From: Basidiobolus ranarum
Taxonomy: Eukaryota; Basidiobolomycota; Basidiobolomycetes; Basidiobolales
Direction of reading: 5' to 3'
Length of the DNA: 20,335 nt
Assembly: GCA_040143965.1 (NCBI GenBank)
Contig: JASJQH010007106.1
Span: 1 to 20,335, forward strand
Shown here: piece after piece, positions 1 through 10,400 of the stretch
Layout: every line of letters begins with the position of its first letter
How positions within the stretch are numbered: the stretch's first letter is position 1
Position numbers and translations under genes: made by a program
The notes under the pieces: model-generated
What the model saw: the letters and a program-made list of their open reading frames with translations, nothing else
Told to the model about the DNA's origin: nothing
The model's database searches: none

Positions 1-1140
1 GTCCACACAAATCTGAATGAATTAGATCCAATTTTTTGACAGATTTGACTCTACCTCATGCAATTATCTATCTAAAGCTAGTAAGTGTTGAAATTAGCAT
101 TGCCTAAACAACTATATAGTCATATATAGCTTAGTACTTACTTATCTTATAATTCACTAAGATATTATCCATTGTTTTCATAAGGAATTTACTTAGAAGT
201 TCTCAGATATATAGATTTTTCAAACTTGTGCTAGAAGCCCCACACTTTGCACAAATGCTCCTGGAACCTTAATTAACACATTCTACACATTAGTTTGTCT
301 ACATCTTGACACAACTATAAATGTCAACTGAATGCTCAATAAATCAATAAATGAAAACCACCAATTTCTCTAATTCTCCAAACTACTTCCAACTGGCTCC
401 CAAATACTTTAACATAGGCAATGCTAATTTCAACATTTACAACATCTGTTAGTACTCATAAGGCAATGCTATCTTAAGAAAGCTTACTACAGTATGAGGG
501 TACTATGAACAAAGGCAAATATCATTGATAATTGGTGGACTGTATGCAAGTATCTCTTTGCAACTTTATCCAATAGTAGTATTCATTAGAGAAATTTCTG
601 ACAGTACATTTCTAGAACAGATCAGCAAATAGGGACAAGTTTAATATAGCACTCTTACCATTGTTTAATATCTGTTTATATCATACAATAACTTCACTAT
701 TAGATCAACTTGGTTTACATAAGTTTAAATTCAGGAATGGGGGACAAATAAGTTTGCGTAAGAAAATTAGCAACAGAGAAACCATTCAAGTCAATTCTCT
801 TTCCAAATTTCTCGATTGAAACAATAATGAGCACTAAGAATGATTAGCAAACATTATTCATTAACTGAACGTCCAAGCTAGCGAATTTCCCCGAAATAAG
901 TCAACTCCATGACTTTGTTTGTACTCCACGTGCTTATTTTGGTCAGTATTTCCCCAAGTCATTACACAAACACGAGATTACTTTGTTAATAAGGAATCAC
1001 CCACTTTAGGAATGCAGCAGATTTGGCTATCGCGGGGTAACAAATAACCTATCTTTCCTTTAAAGACTAAAGTCTAGAATTCGCAGTAAAATGAACGACA
1101 TCTGACTGCTTCAGAAATTCCTTTCAGCTCCAACTTAAAG
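1..1140. other. Non-coding AT-rich stretch upstream of DIC1
   Basis: No convincing coding frame is visible on either strand, and I saw no tRNA-like stem or T-loop motif. The stretch is AT-rich with many short A/T runs. It contains the inverted repeat listed separately at 81-440 and an 11-base direct repeat (AGGCAATGCTA at 416-426 and 461-471). The right part must hold the DIC1 promoter. The left part could be the flank or untranslated region of a gene outside the window. Confidence 0.6.
81..440. repeat. Inverted repeat with 26-bp arms (81-106 and 415-440)
   Basis: Bases 81-106 are the reverse complement of bases 415-440 with one mismatch; 21 consecutive bases (86-106 against 415-435) match exactly. 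The arms enclose about 308 bases of AT-rich, non-coding DNA. No transposase frame and no obvious target-site duplication is visible at the outer ends. It could be the footprint of a small non-autonomous DNA transposon (MITE-like), a hairpin-forming transcript or a local duplication. The match is seen directly; its nature is not known. Confidence 0.6.
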
Positions 1141-1147
1141 TATAAAA
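1141..1147 (+). promoter_or_regulatory. TATA box of DIC1
   Basis: TATAAAA lies 40 bases before the DIC1 start codon. If it works at the usual 25-35 base distance, the 5' untranslated region would be only about 5-15 bases. This is inferred from motif and position alone. Confidence 0.45.
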
Positions 1148-1180
1148 CCTTAAAGCTGCTGACTCTAACTGAACCACATT

Positions 1181-2044
1181 ATGAATAAGCAATCATATCC
1201 TTTCTGGTTCGGAGGTGCAGCTGCATGTTGCGCCACATGCGTAAGTCACCCATTAGACCTGGTGAAAGTCCGACTACAGAACAATAAGGGGCAAGGAGGG
1301 CCCGGGATGGTGAGAGTGTTTGCGAATACTATAAGAAATGATGGTATCCTTGGCATTTACAGCGGTCTCTCCGCCAGTCTCCTTAGACAAGCACTCTATT
1401 CGACCACTCGATTCGGTTTGTATGAGATTTTGAGAAGAAGGACGAATAACGAGCACTTTTCGATCTCCAAAACTATCTTGCTCTCCATGATAGCTGGCGG
1501 TGTTGGTGGAGTGGTCGGCAATCCAGCTGATGTGTTGACTATCCGTATGGCAACTGATGGTAACCTGCCTCCAGAGCTAAGGCGTAACTATAAGAATATT
1601 TTGGATGGATTGATCCGAATTACTGCAGAGGATGGAGTAGCTGGCCTGTTTCGAGGTGTTGGACCTACCACAGCAAGGGCAATGCTGATAACGAGTGGCC
1701 AAATTGCTAGCTACGATGCTTTTAAAATGTTATTACTGGATCGTATCGGGATGACTGACGGCATCAAAGCCCATCTAGCTTCTAGCCTCTTGGCGGGCCT
1801 AGTCGCAACTACTGTGACTGCTCCAGTAGATGTTATCAAGACTAGGGTAATGAATTCCCACACCAATGATAGTGCCATTTCTATCACTGTCAACACCATC
1901 AAAAATGAAGGACTTGGAGCTCTCTTCAAGGGATGGTTATCTGCGTTCATTCGCCTTGGGCCTCACACAATTCTAACTTTTGTATTCTTAGAAAAATTCC
2001 GAGAATTCTACGATTCTCAAATTACTAAAACCATCCCTATCTGA
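1181..2044 (+). CDS. DIC1: Mitochondrial dicarboxylate carrier (SLC25 family)
   Basis: A single exon encodes 287 residues, the normal length for a mitochondrial carrier. The fold is three repeats of about 100 residues, each with a Px[DE]xx[KR]-type signature after the odd-numbered helix: PLDLVK (24-29), PADVLT (115-120) and PVDVIK (215-220). The second lacks the basic last residue, as I recall for dicarboxylate carriers (NPAD.. followed by R-M). The G-N-P-A-D-V block and the following PELRRNYKN segment (131-139) point to DIC1 rather than the oxoglutarate or uncoupling carriers. The protein sits in the inner mitochondrial membrane and exchanges malate or succinate for phosphate. A TATA box lies 40 bases upstream. 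It is the only intronless complete gene in the window. The exact substrate is inferred from family resemblance. Confidence 0.9.
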   Translation: MNKQSYPFWFGGAAACCATCVSHPLDLVKVRLQNNKGQGGPGMVRVFANTIRNDGILGIYSGLSASLLRQALYSTTRFGLYEILRRRTNNEHFSISKTILLSMIAGGVGGVVGNPADVLTIRMATDGNLPPELRRNYKNILDGLIRITAEDGVAGLFRGVGPTTARAMLITSGQIASYDAFKMLLLDRIGMTDGIKAHLASSLLAGLVATTVTAPVDVIKTRVMNSHTNDSAISITVNTIKNEGLGALFKGWLSAFIRLGPHTILTFVFLEKFREFYDSQITKTIPI

Positions 2045-2326
2045 CCATTCCCTATCTAACTCGCACCCGATCTTACCCACATTCATTGTAGACATTCATA
2101 CTATTTGCATTGCATTCAGATTCTGATGAAACTAGACTTCACTTGTATCTGTTTGATCTCCACTTTCAACCCCTTTCCATCACCCCACGAACAAGTAATA
2201 ATAATTCAATTCGTTAGTCATATTTATTGACGGTCTTTGTTAATCAGATCAAGTACCATTCACGATTATGTACAACACCATGTTGTAACTCTGACAAAGT
2301 GTAAAGATGAGAAAATCAAATAGATA

Positions 2327-2818
2327 TCATTTCTTACCAAAGGTCAGAGGTTCTCCAATATTTTTACCACGTAGCTTGACTCCTAAAGCTCTTTCCAACT
2401 TTCCTAAAATCTGTTGGTTAGGAGCAGTACGTCCCATTTCATAATCGTTAATAACGTTGGCCTTTTCATTGACTTTTTGTCCGAGTTCTTTCTGCGTCAA
2501 GTTCTTCTCTTGACGTCCTTTTTGAATGGCTTTACCAACATCAAGACCGATCTTGGGGGGTGCCACGATATCGTCTGTACGGTCAAGTTTAGCAATGAAA
2601 GCATGGTCAGCTCCAGCATGTCCTTTATTTCCAACTAAAGAAAAGTCGGTTAGTACAACTGTACAGAACAAGGATGATAATAAAAATTTCATACTAGTTT
2701 TTTTTTCGGTAGAAACCACGGCACCGGCTCTTCTGGCAGCGTTAACCTCTGAATCAGATCTGGCGACTTTAGCACGTTCTTGCTTTTGTCTGATAACAGT
2801 AACAGAATCCCAGTCCAT
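2327..2818 (-). CDS. MBF1: Multiprotein bridging factor 1, transcription coactivator
   Basis: Two exons, 2818-2695 and 2634-2327, give 143 residues, the usual MBF1 length. The start M-D-W-D-S-V-T-V-I and the block NAARRAGAVVSTEKK (26-40) are hallmarks of the MBF1 N-terminal domain. Residues about 70-136 form a Cro/C1-type helix-turn-helix with GRQEKNLTQKELGQKV (81-96). Known MBF1 proteins bridge TBP and basic-region activators such as Gcn4, and also act at stalled ribosomes. The 60-bp intron (2635-2694) has a perfect TACTAAC branch site. It is a multiple of three with no in-frame stop, so unspliced RNA reads through and adds 20 mainly hydrophobic residues absent from the family. The chosen stop follows F-G-K-K; a strong GTAAGA donor overlaps these last codons, so an alternative 3' end is possible. 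Confidence 0.92.
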   Translation of the reverse strand: MDWDSVTVIRQKQERAKVARSDSEVNAARRAGAVVSTEKKTSMKFLLSSLFCTVVLTDFSLVGNKGHAGADHAFIAKLDRTDDIVAPPKIGLDVGKAIQKGRQEKNLTQKELGQKVNEKANVINDYEMGRTAPNQQILGKLERALGVKLRGKNIGEPLTFGKK

Positions 2819-3220
2819 ATCTTTATGAAATAGAAATACAAGAAGGTTTAAGTTAGACCAAGTTGCTGTTACAGAAATACCCTTTTTATGATGATCATCA
2901 GCTGCTAGAACCCCATCGAATAAACAGTATTTTACTTGTTAATTTAATTTGTTTATTTTGATTTTTTTCCCGGTGATCTGTATCAGAATTTGAGGATATT
3001 ATTATCAAAATGAACCTAGGTACGTACCGCAATGATGATCTGTTACCTTACATCATCCGTGTTTAGAATGTTTTTCAGGAGGATAATATTTGGTTAACTT
3101 AGCTAACTTTGTTTAATATTAAATCATGATAGAGATCGATTTAGATATAACAACAAATACCCAAAAGAAAGTCATAAATAAACGGAAATTTCATTAGCAT
3201 TTACTATTGGAACATATACC
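2819..3220. promoter_or_regulatory. Divergent promoter region between MBF1 and RAD57
   Basis: These 402 bases separate two start codons that point away from each other, so both promoters must lie here. The stretch is AT-rich without a clear TATA box at a useful distance. GGATAA-type GATA-factor motifs occur, including GAGGATAATATT at 3079-3090, which recurs in the first RAD57 intron at 3310-3321. Confidence 0.6.
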
Positions 3221-4447
3221 ATGCAAACCGATACTACTTTAGAAAATATTCCGCTTCATCCAAGAGTGATCGAAGCAGCTCATCGAGGTAATATTTGGTT
3301 TTGGTGAGTGAGGATAATATTACTTAGTTCGTAAAGACTATACTAAAATTATTTCTTTTTAGTGAATATCAAAGATGCTACGGAGATTTTACATTACTCT
3401 CCTATTGAGTTGGAAAAGAAACTTCAACTAAACGAAAAAGAGACCAAACAACTTATCAAAGAAGTATCAAAGTTTATTTATGACCTGAAGAGTAGAGGAA
3501 AAACTGGAACGGAGTTATTGAAATCTACTCGGTTTTTATCCACCGGAGATAAAGAGATGGATAGATTTTTGAAAGGTGGAATTACAACCCATGGCATTAC
3601 TGAGATCTTTGGTCAAAGGTAATTATTATCTTCAATCCTTTCTAAAACTGCTACTAAATTTTGATAATAGTGGGACCGGGAAAACTCAATTATGTCTCAC
3701 AATGTGTTTGACGGTTCAACTCCCCGAGCAGGATGGTGGTTTAGATGGAGGTTAGTTCTTTTTATGATTTAAATGCTTGAACCACTTTTTAAAGTACGAT
3801 CAGAGGTGGTGTATTTAGTAAGCGAAGGTCGATTTCCACTGAAAAGATTATATCAATTGATTCCTCATTTCCAAAAGAAACATCCAATTCTAAAGGATAA
3901 AGACTTGGGTTCAAAGATTCACATTGCCCACTTGGCCGACCTCGAGACACAACATCATCTTATTCATTATCATCTACCCGTTTTACTTTCACGACATAAA
4001 ATCCGGTTGATCATACTTGATTCAGTCGCAGCCAATTTTCGAGCTGAGGATTTGTTAGTTGATGGTGAGATGAAAACCTCCAAGAATGGATTTTCCATTG
4101 AAAAAATACGAGGTCTACTTCAACTTGGCCATCAACTACACCGACTAAGCGTAAATTTTGGAATACCCGTAATATGCGTAAACCAAGCTTCCGCGTTGAT
4201 GAGATCCGAATTCGATCTAGTACAAACCCCAGAAGATTCAGCTATCCCAGCCTTGGGTTTGAGTTGGTCTAATACTTTGAATACCAGAATCATGTTACAA
4301 AGAGATAGATCTGAAGGCCTCACTTCGGACAACCAACGAAGGTCTCTACGTGTACTTCTATCGCCTTACCTGAGTAACGGATCCTGCAACTTTACCATTG
4401 AAGAGGACGGGATTAATGGGGAGGATTCAGGGGGACATATGAGCTAG
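3221..4447 (+). CDS. RAD57: Rad51 paralogue, RAD57/XRCC3 type
   Basis: Four exons (3221-3287, 3363-3618, 3671-3750, 3804-4447) give 348 residues, close to human XRCC3 (346). A small helical N-terminal domain is followed by the RecA/Rad51 ATPase core. Walker A is GQSGTGKT (106-113), created by joining exons 2 and 3. Walker B is LIILD (203-207), followed by SVAANFR. The runs HLADLE, LLSRHK and ALGLSW match the XRCC3/Rad57 branch. By family knowledge it works with a Rad55-like partner to stabilise Rad51 filaments in homologous recombination. Two last-intron acceptors keep the frame: AAAG at 3794 and CAG at 3803. I prefer the second because it gives G-E-V-V-Y and a 53-bp intron like its neighbours; the first would add V-R-S. 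Rad57 versus XRCC3 is largely a naming matter. Confidence 0.9.
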
Positions 4448-4674
4448 TTGCATCTAATATTAATTCTTATTTATTGAATTTATCATGCACATTCGTTTGT
4501 CAACCGTAAGAATCATCGTCTGAATTACAGCGTATCTAATCCTGCACTGCACACCTAATAGAAGAAAGAAATGTGCGCACAGAAACAATGTATCGTAATG
4601 TATCGTACAAGAGTTGAAAAAATTCAATCAATATAAAAGACTGGGAAATTTTAATGGTTATACAAGTGTCAAGT
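4448..4674. other. Convergent 3' ends of RAD57 and SLT11
   Basis: The two genes end tail to tail, 227 bases apart. The stretch is AT-rich and holds a tandem pair of the ten bases AATGTATCGT at about 4587-4606. No gene is visible. Confidence 0.5.
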
Positions 4675-6135
4675 TCAATTGGTCCTAGAGCCGAGCTGAG
4701 TGGGGTCCTGACTAGGATAGATAGTTTTACCAGTCAATCCACCTGGAGGTGGAGGTGGTTGAGAGAAGTCGCCACTTTCGGATTTGCCCTCACCAACAGG
4801 CTTGACTTCAGAGTTGGGACCTTGAGGTCTAGGTCTACCCCACATCACTTTGAGATCGATATCTTTGATATTGACTTTGCCCATGGTTTTCTCGATAGCT
4901 TGTTCAGCTGAGGCACGAGTAACAAAGTTAACAAAAGCACATTTGGATTTGTACACAAGCACAATTGACTTCAATTCTCCAAAAGCATAGAAATAATCAT
5001 GTAGATCAGGCTCTGTGATTTCTTCTGTGATACCATGAAGGAATATGGACGTCTGTAGGGAAAATAGAATCCTCGAGTTAGTCAAGAATATTCAAATTTA
5101 TCATGGTTTCTTCATAGTAGTTACTTACGATTGTTGGGTCAGAGGGTGGGTTCAATTTGGAAGTGTTTGCACGAGCAAGGATCTTCTTGGCGACGGGATC
5201 GTTAGAGCCATAGTAACGATCTTTAATATTCTGATGAGATAGTTCGTTATCCTCGGGGAGTTCGTGCCTATAATAAACAATACCTCGTTAGCTTCAGATA
5301 TAACTTTGGCGTAAGTTTAGTGAAAAATAGTACCTGTATGGACATTCATCTCCACGGTTACACATTCCTTTGACAAAGAAGGAACACAAATGAGCTCTAT
5401 TCCGTTTGTAATAAGGTTCGTAACGAGCTGATTTTTTTAAGAATTCGCGACCAGCCAACTCAGCTTTATCGTAATCGATAGAGCTGTCACCGTTTGTTAA
5501 TTGATTCTCGATATTTTGAGCGTAGTATTCACGATTTATATCTGAACGAGGAGCATCACTTTTGATTTTAAGTGCGGCATCTCTGACCTGTACGGGAAGA
5601 TCTTTTTTTGACTTTGAGTAAGTATGGTTGGGCGAATTTAAAGTATTATATAAGTATAATCAAGATTAGCTATAACTTACTATATTGAAGATCGAGTAAG
5701 CAAGTTTGACAAACGTTCTTAATTTTAGCACAAGTTTGACAGATCTCAGTCTTCTTGTAACGCATACCAGCACCAGGACACCAACGAAATACTGTAAATG
5801 GACGTGAGCATACTTTACACTCTTTAGCATAATTCTGCTTCATCTACAAGTTAAGATCATAAAGTTAGATTTGATCTGAATAATAAGTTTTGACTATCCA
5901 TAGATTCCTCCAAAGAACATGTCAACTCCCAGTGTCTCTTTTCTAAGGAGTAAAAGAAAACCCACTCACCATACGAACATACGGGTTATCACCCAAACAC
6001 GTCTCACAAAGAATAGGGAATTCCTGTAAATACGATACAATTAAAGGCTTAGTTTGGTGTTGAAGTATTTTTCGTAAGTGATAATTGAATACGTACAGCT
6101 TCCTCCCATTTCTGTTTATTTTCAGACTTTGACAT
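4675..6135 (-). CDS. SLT11: Pre-mRNA splicing factor Slt11/Ecm2/Cwf5 (RBM22)
   Basis: Six exons (6135-6097, 6023-5970, 5843-5681, 5601-5334, 5267-5129, 5052-4675) join in phase to give 346 residues. The N-terminal zinc-binding part has paired cysteines ([11 protein letters not shown], then [11 protein letters not shown] and [14 protein letters not shown]), nearly as in human RBM22. A CCCH finger follows, C158-x7-C166-x5-C172-x3-H176. An RRM covers about 222-295 ([20 protein letters not shown]...FGELKS). The tail has a short proline run and the conserved YPSQDP motif. By family knowledge it sits in the catalytic spliceosome and contacts U6 snRNA and the intron. The tail is much shorter than the proline-rich end of human RBM22. 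The exon 4 acceptor (AG at 5603-5602) follows an unusual run of seven A; it is chosen because it restores the L-P-V-Q-V-R-D frame. Confidence 0.93.
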
Positions 6136-6531
6136 GTTGAAGTTCTAACAAATGTAGCAAAGTAACAACGTTAAAGGTTAAGTGTTAAATCACGAATTAC
6201 CTCACTTGAACAATAAAAAAATCATGAAAAAAATGGATTAAAGACGTGATAAATATTTGATTAGAAATAAATGATGATATGAAATATTAATAATTCGCAC
6301 AGCATTAACTACGTGACCAAACCATTACAATATTTAATTTCCATAGTATCTTTGCATTCCAATTTAACCTGCGGTTGAATGAATTTATTTTTGTCAACAT
6401 ACATTCATTCGTATACATGAAATGGACTATAAATTAATAGTGACATATGATCTCAAGAGTTCAAAAGTAACAAATTAAATGATAAGGAAAAGGCATGCTT
6501 ATATTCTTTTATTTTTACGATACATGAAAAT
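6136..6531. other. SLT11 promoter and RPL35 3' flank
   Basis: These 396 AT-rich bases separate the 3' end of RPL35 from the SLT11 start, both on the minus strand. No reading frame or RNA gene is supported. The right end holds the RPL35 polyadenylation motif listed separately. Confidence 0.5.
6508..6513 (-). terminator. Polyadenylation signal of RPL35
   Basis: AATAAA on the minus strand lies about 19 bases beyond the RPL35 stop codon, a plausible poly(A) signal for a short 3' untranslated region. Confidence 0.45.
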
Positions 6532-7136
6532 TTAAGCCTTGACAGCGAACTTTCTTTGAGGGAAGTGAATATCCTTCTTTTGTTGTCTCAAGGTCTTACG
6601 AGTGGCTTCGAACTTGGTCATACGACGACGAATGGCACGAGTTTTCTTGTGACGAAGATCCAAAGGAAGGTATTTACGACCTTCTTGTTTGTACAAGAGA
6701 CGAATGTTTTGACGTTCAGTTTGAGTGATAACAGTCAAAACACGAGCAATAGACTTGCGGACGGAGTTGCTAATGGGTTGGAATATAAGTCAGCTAGTTG
6801 CAGGTTGCGTATTTACTACATATTACTTACATCTTGGTCAACTTGGAAGCGGCACCGCCAGCAATCTTTTGAACTCTTAAAGAAGAGAGCTCTTGCTTGA
6901 GCTCATCAAGTTCCTTCTTTAATTCGTCCTTGGACTTGTTACGGAGTTCGTGGGCTGAGACCTTGGCCTATTCATTCAAAACAAGGAATTAGCAATCATG
7001 TACATAAAGTATAACGTGTGTGTCGTTGGATGTATGCATGTTTGATATCGATAGATTAACTAAATATATATTGAGACCGTGGCTCTTGTTACATGAAAAC
7101 TTAGTAACTTAATTCCGATTTGAGAATACTAACCAT
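6532..7136 (-). CDS. RPL35: 60S ribosomal protein L35 (uL29 family)
   Basis: Three exons: 7136-7134 (the ATG only), 6967-6831 and 6769-6532, giving 125 residues. The product starts A-K-V-S-A-H-E-L-R and contains the conserved core [13 protein letters not shown], the basic segment [14 protein letters not shown] and the ending FAVKA, matching eukaryotic L35 over its full length. It binds 25S/5.8S rRNA near the polypeptide exit tunnel of the large subunit. A first exon ending at the ATG followed by a longer intron (166 bp against 50-80 bp elsewhere) is a common ribosomal-protein gene pattern. I looked for C/D or H/ACA snoRNA boxes in that intron and saw none. A pyrimidine-rich tract lies just upstream in the sense direction. 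Confidence 0.96.
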
Positions 7137-7499
7137 TTCTATTAGAATAAAGTAACGAAGGGCTTGGAGAAGAAAGAGAAAGAGTTACAAAATCTGGTGA
7201 TTTTAAGGTATCCAACCATTTTCATTTTCATGCCCCCTATTATTTTCGATTTGGACCCCATTTTGGAGATCAGTTGAATTCCTAAAATTATTCATAATCT
7301 AAGGGTAAATTTGAAAGATATGGGACACTTTTTTTATGGTTTGGAAAGAAATGGATTTATTCAAAAATATTCAAATTTACATCCTCTTGAATTTATATTG
7401 TCATTAAAAGAAATATTGACCTGTTTTGTTTAAAGGATTTAAACTCCGAATGAATAATAAAATGAATATGACATTATCTAATGCTTATCGGCATTAGTA
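7137..7499. promoter_or_regulatory. RPL35 promoter and PMC1 3' flank
   Basis: These 363 bases lie between the RPL35 start and the PMC1 stop, both on the minus strand. Read on the minus strand, 7184-7166 is an unbroken pyrimidine tract about 30 bases before the RPL35 ATG, a feature typical of ribosomal-protein promoters or 5' leaders. An AGGGG-containing run lies further upstream. No other gene is seen. Confidence 0.5.
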
Positions 7500-10400
7500 T
7501 TAGGAAGTACTTCTGCGTAATGAAGGTGCTGTAACTTTTCTAGTAGGTCTACGGACTGCTCCATAAAAGCTAGTACGTACATTAGGAGTTCCCACAAATC
7601 TTTGTTGACTAATGATATCACGAGCGGCGGCTTGGAATCTCATCCGTTCATGAGTCATGAGTGGACGACGTTCTTGATCTTGATATCCAGGTCTTTGGTC
7701 AGTAGAACCTCCAAAATCAGGCAGTAAGCGAAGAATGAATCCAACAGGTAAAGATAAACTACCAATGAACACAGTACCCATCCAGCGATTGAAGCTAAGG
7801 TGGGTAGTACCAAAGGCAGCACCACCAAATTCGACGATGACAATTTGACCGACAATCACGAACAATTGAACCAAAATAAACAAAGAATTCTTGGAGATTC
7901 CGCGGAAGATGTTGATATGATCATCAATACGACGGCAATTCAATTCGTTGAATACTTGCAGGAACACAAATGAGTTAAATACCAGTGTTTGTAAAGTAAG
8001 TGGATGATCCTCTTCGACAAGACCGAATAATTTTGCTCCTGAATAGAGTAGTGTCAAATTAAGTATAATTTGGAAAATTGCTTGGCCAATAATCATTCTC
8101 CACATTTTCTTGTTGATCAAGGAAGCATCACGAGAAGTAGGGTATCTTTCAAGAACATCATCAGAGGGTGGCTCAGTAGCTAATGCAAGAGCAGCTAAAG
8201 TATCCATAATCAAATTAACCCAAAGAAGTTGAACTGCAGTAAGGATGGATTGATTTTCGGTACTGGTAGCAGCGCTTACAAAAGCAAGGATTACAGCGGT
8301 GATGTTTACAGTCAGTTGGAATTGTAAAAACTTTCTCACACTGTCGTTGACAGCTCGTCCCCATTTCAAAGCCTTGACAATTGAAACGAAATTATCATCC
8401 ATCAAAATAATTGATGACGCTTCTTTAGCAACCTCTGTTCCAGTAATACCCATACTGAAGCCAACATCAGCCATTTTAAGTGCTGGACCATCATTAGTTC
8501 CATCACCAGTGACAGCGACTACCTCACCTAACTCCTGCAATGTTTTAACAACAATTTGTTTATCAGTTGGGGAGGATCTGGCGAGAACTTGAAGTCTAGG
8601 GATCATCTTCACGCGTTCTTCGTGACTGAGTTTTCTGAATTCTGGACCAGTGATGGCAATACCTCCTTTGGTAAAGATGCCAGCTTTAGTAGCAATGGCC
8701 TTGGCAGTCTGAACATTATCACCAGTAATCATACGAACGTAAACACCAGCACGCTTGCAAGCTTCGATGGATTCGATTACTCCATCACGCAAAGGATCTT
8801 GTATACCAACAATACCAATACAAATCAAATCGTGGTTGGGAGCATCACACTCATCCAAATCATCTACTTCGGACTGGGTGACATCACGGTAGGCAATACA
8901 TATAGTACGAAGGGCATTGTTTGCGAAATCAGATATGTTCTTTTCAAAGGATTTCTTGACTTCGTCATTTAATTCTTTGACACACGCATTATCTGCAATA
9001 TAGTGAGTGCAGGAACCCAAGACAATTTCGGATGCGCCTTTGACATGAATACGGAATTCACTGGCCTTATCACCAAGACCTTTCGCCTTTGCTGGAATCA
9101 CAGTAGTCATAGTTTTTCTCTCAGAAGCAAAAGGATAAACTTTTACAGGGCTTGCATCCCCTCTGATTTGGTTGTAATCGGCACCAAGTTTTTTGGTGAA
9201 GTTCAGTAGGGCAGATTCTGTTTTGGATCCAATGAACGATAATTGACCTTTGTCGTCTTTGCCTTCGAATGCAGTGGAGTTAACGGAGACAGATTCGCAC
9301 AATAATTCCGCAACAGAATTTGGGAGTTTTTCTTTAAACGAATCAATCTTGCTATGATCTTCAACAACCTCACCTGCGATAACACCCGCTACAACGGTCA
9401 TTTTATTCTGAGTGAGTGTACCAGTTTTGTCGGAGCAGACAGTGGTAGCATTTCCCATGGTCTCACATGCAGCCAAAACACGCACTAAATTCTGATCCTT
9501 GATCATTTGAGTGGTAGCGTAGGCTAGAGCTAAAGTTACGGCCATTGGAAGGCCTTCCGGAACAGCTACAACCACAATAGTGATTGCTTGAATAAGAATG
9601 CTAACTAAAACGGCAAACACCTCCGCTCCATTCTTGGATTCACCACTAAGTGCGTTGGTTATGATATATTTTGTGATGAGAGTGACAAGCATTAACACTG
9701 CAGCGGAGATACCAAGCTTAGCAATAGATTCAGCCAGGACATCTAATTTAACTTGTAGAGGTGTCTCTTGATTTTCGTTTTCTCGCATAGCCATCATGGT
9801 TTTACCATTATAGGAGTTAGGGCCAACGGCAACCACAATTACTCTGCCCACGCCTTCCAAAACTTTAGAACCACTTAGTACGAAAGGATCTTTTTCTGTA
9901 TTCTTCTTCAAAGGATCCGATTCACCAGTGGCACTAGATTCATCGCAGACAAGGTTGTGACCTTCAATATAAATACCATCAACTGGCATAATGTCCCCAG
10001 GTTCAACAAGAAGAATTTCACCAACTTTGATATCGAAAACAGAGATTTCTTGCTCTCTACCATCACGAATAACCTAGTAATAACGATTAGTCGGTAAAAA
10101 TCGAACCAGTTAACAGTCTTAACATACCTTGACATATCTATCCTCTTTTTTAGCATTGAGCTTACGAAATTGTGATTCTTTTTGGTAATCATTTATAGCA
10201 TTGGTAAACACTACCACGGCAACAGCGACGAGAATAGCGACACCTTTGGAGTAGATATATATGAATAAATTGCAAAAAATCAATTAAATCCCAGAGTAGA
10301 ACTAACCTTCAACCCACCCAACCTTAGGATCGCGTGGTAGAGAATAATCTTCGTATATACCAATGGCGAGAGAAATAAATGCGGCAATACTTAACATGAC

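Noticed and set aside
4654-5242. Plus-strand open frames opposite the 3' part of SLT11
   Set aside because: They are shadows of the minus-strand RRM and proline-rich coding exons.
6968-7133. Possible snoRNA in the long first intron of RPL35
   Set aside because: No C box (RTGATGA), D box (CTGA) or clear H/ACA layout was found on the sense strand.
7500-9989. Several plus-strand open frames of 60-140 codons inside PMC1
   Set aside because: They are antisense to strongly conserved P-type ATPase coding sequence and show no family features of their own.
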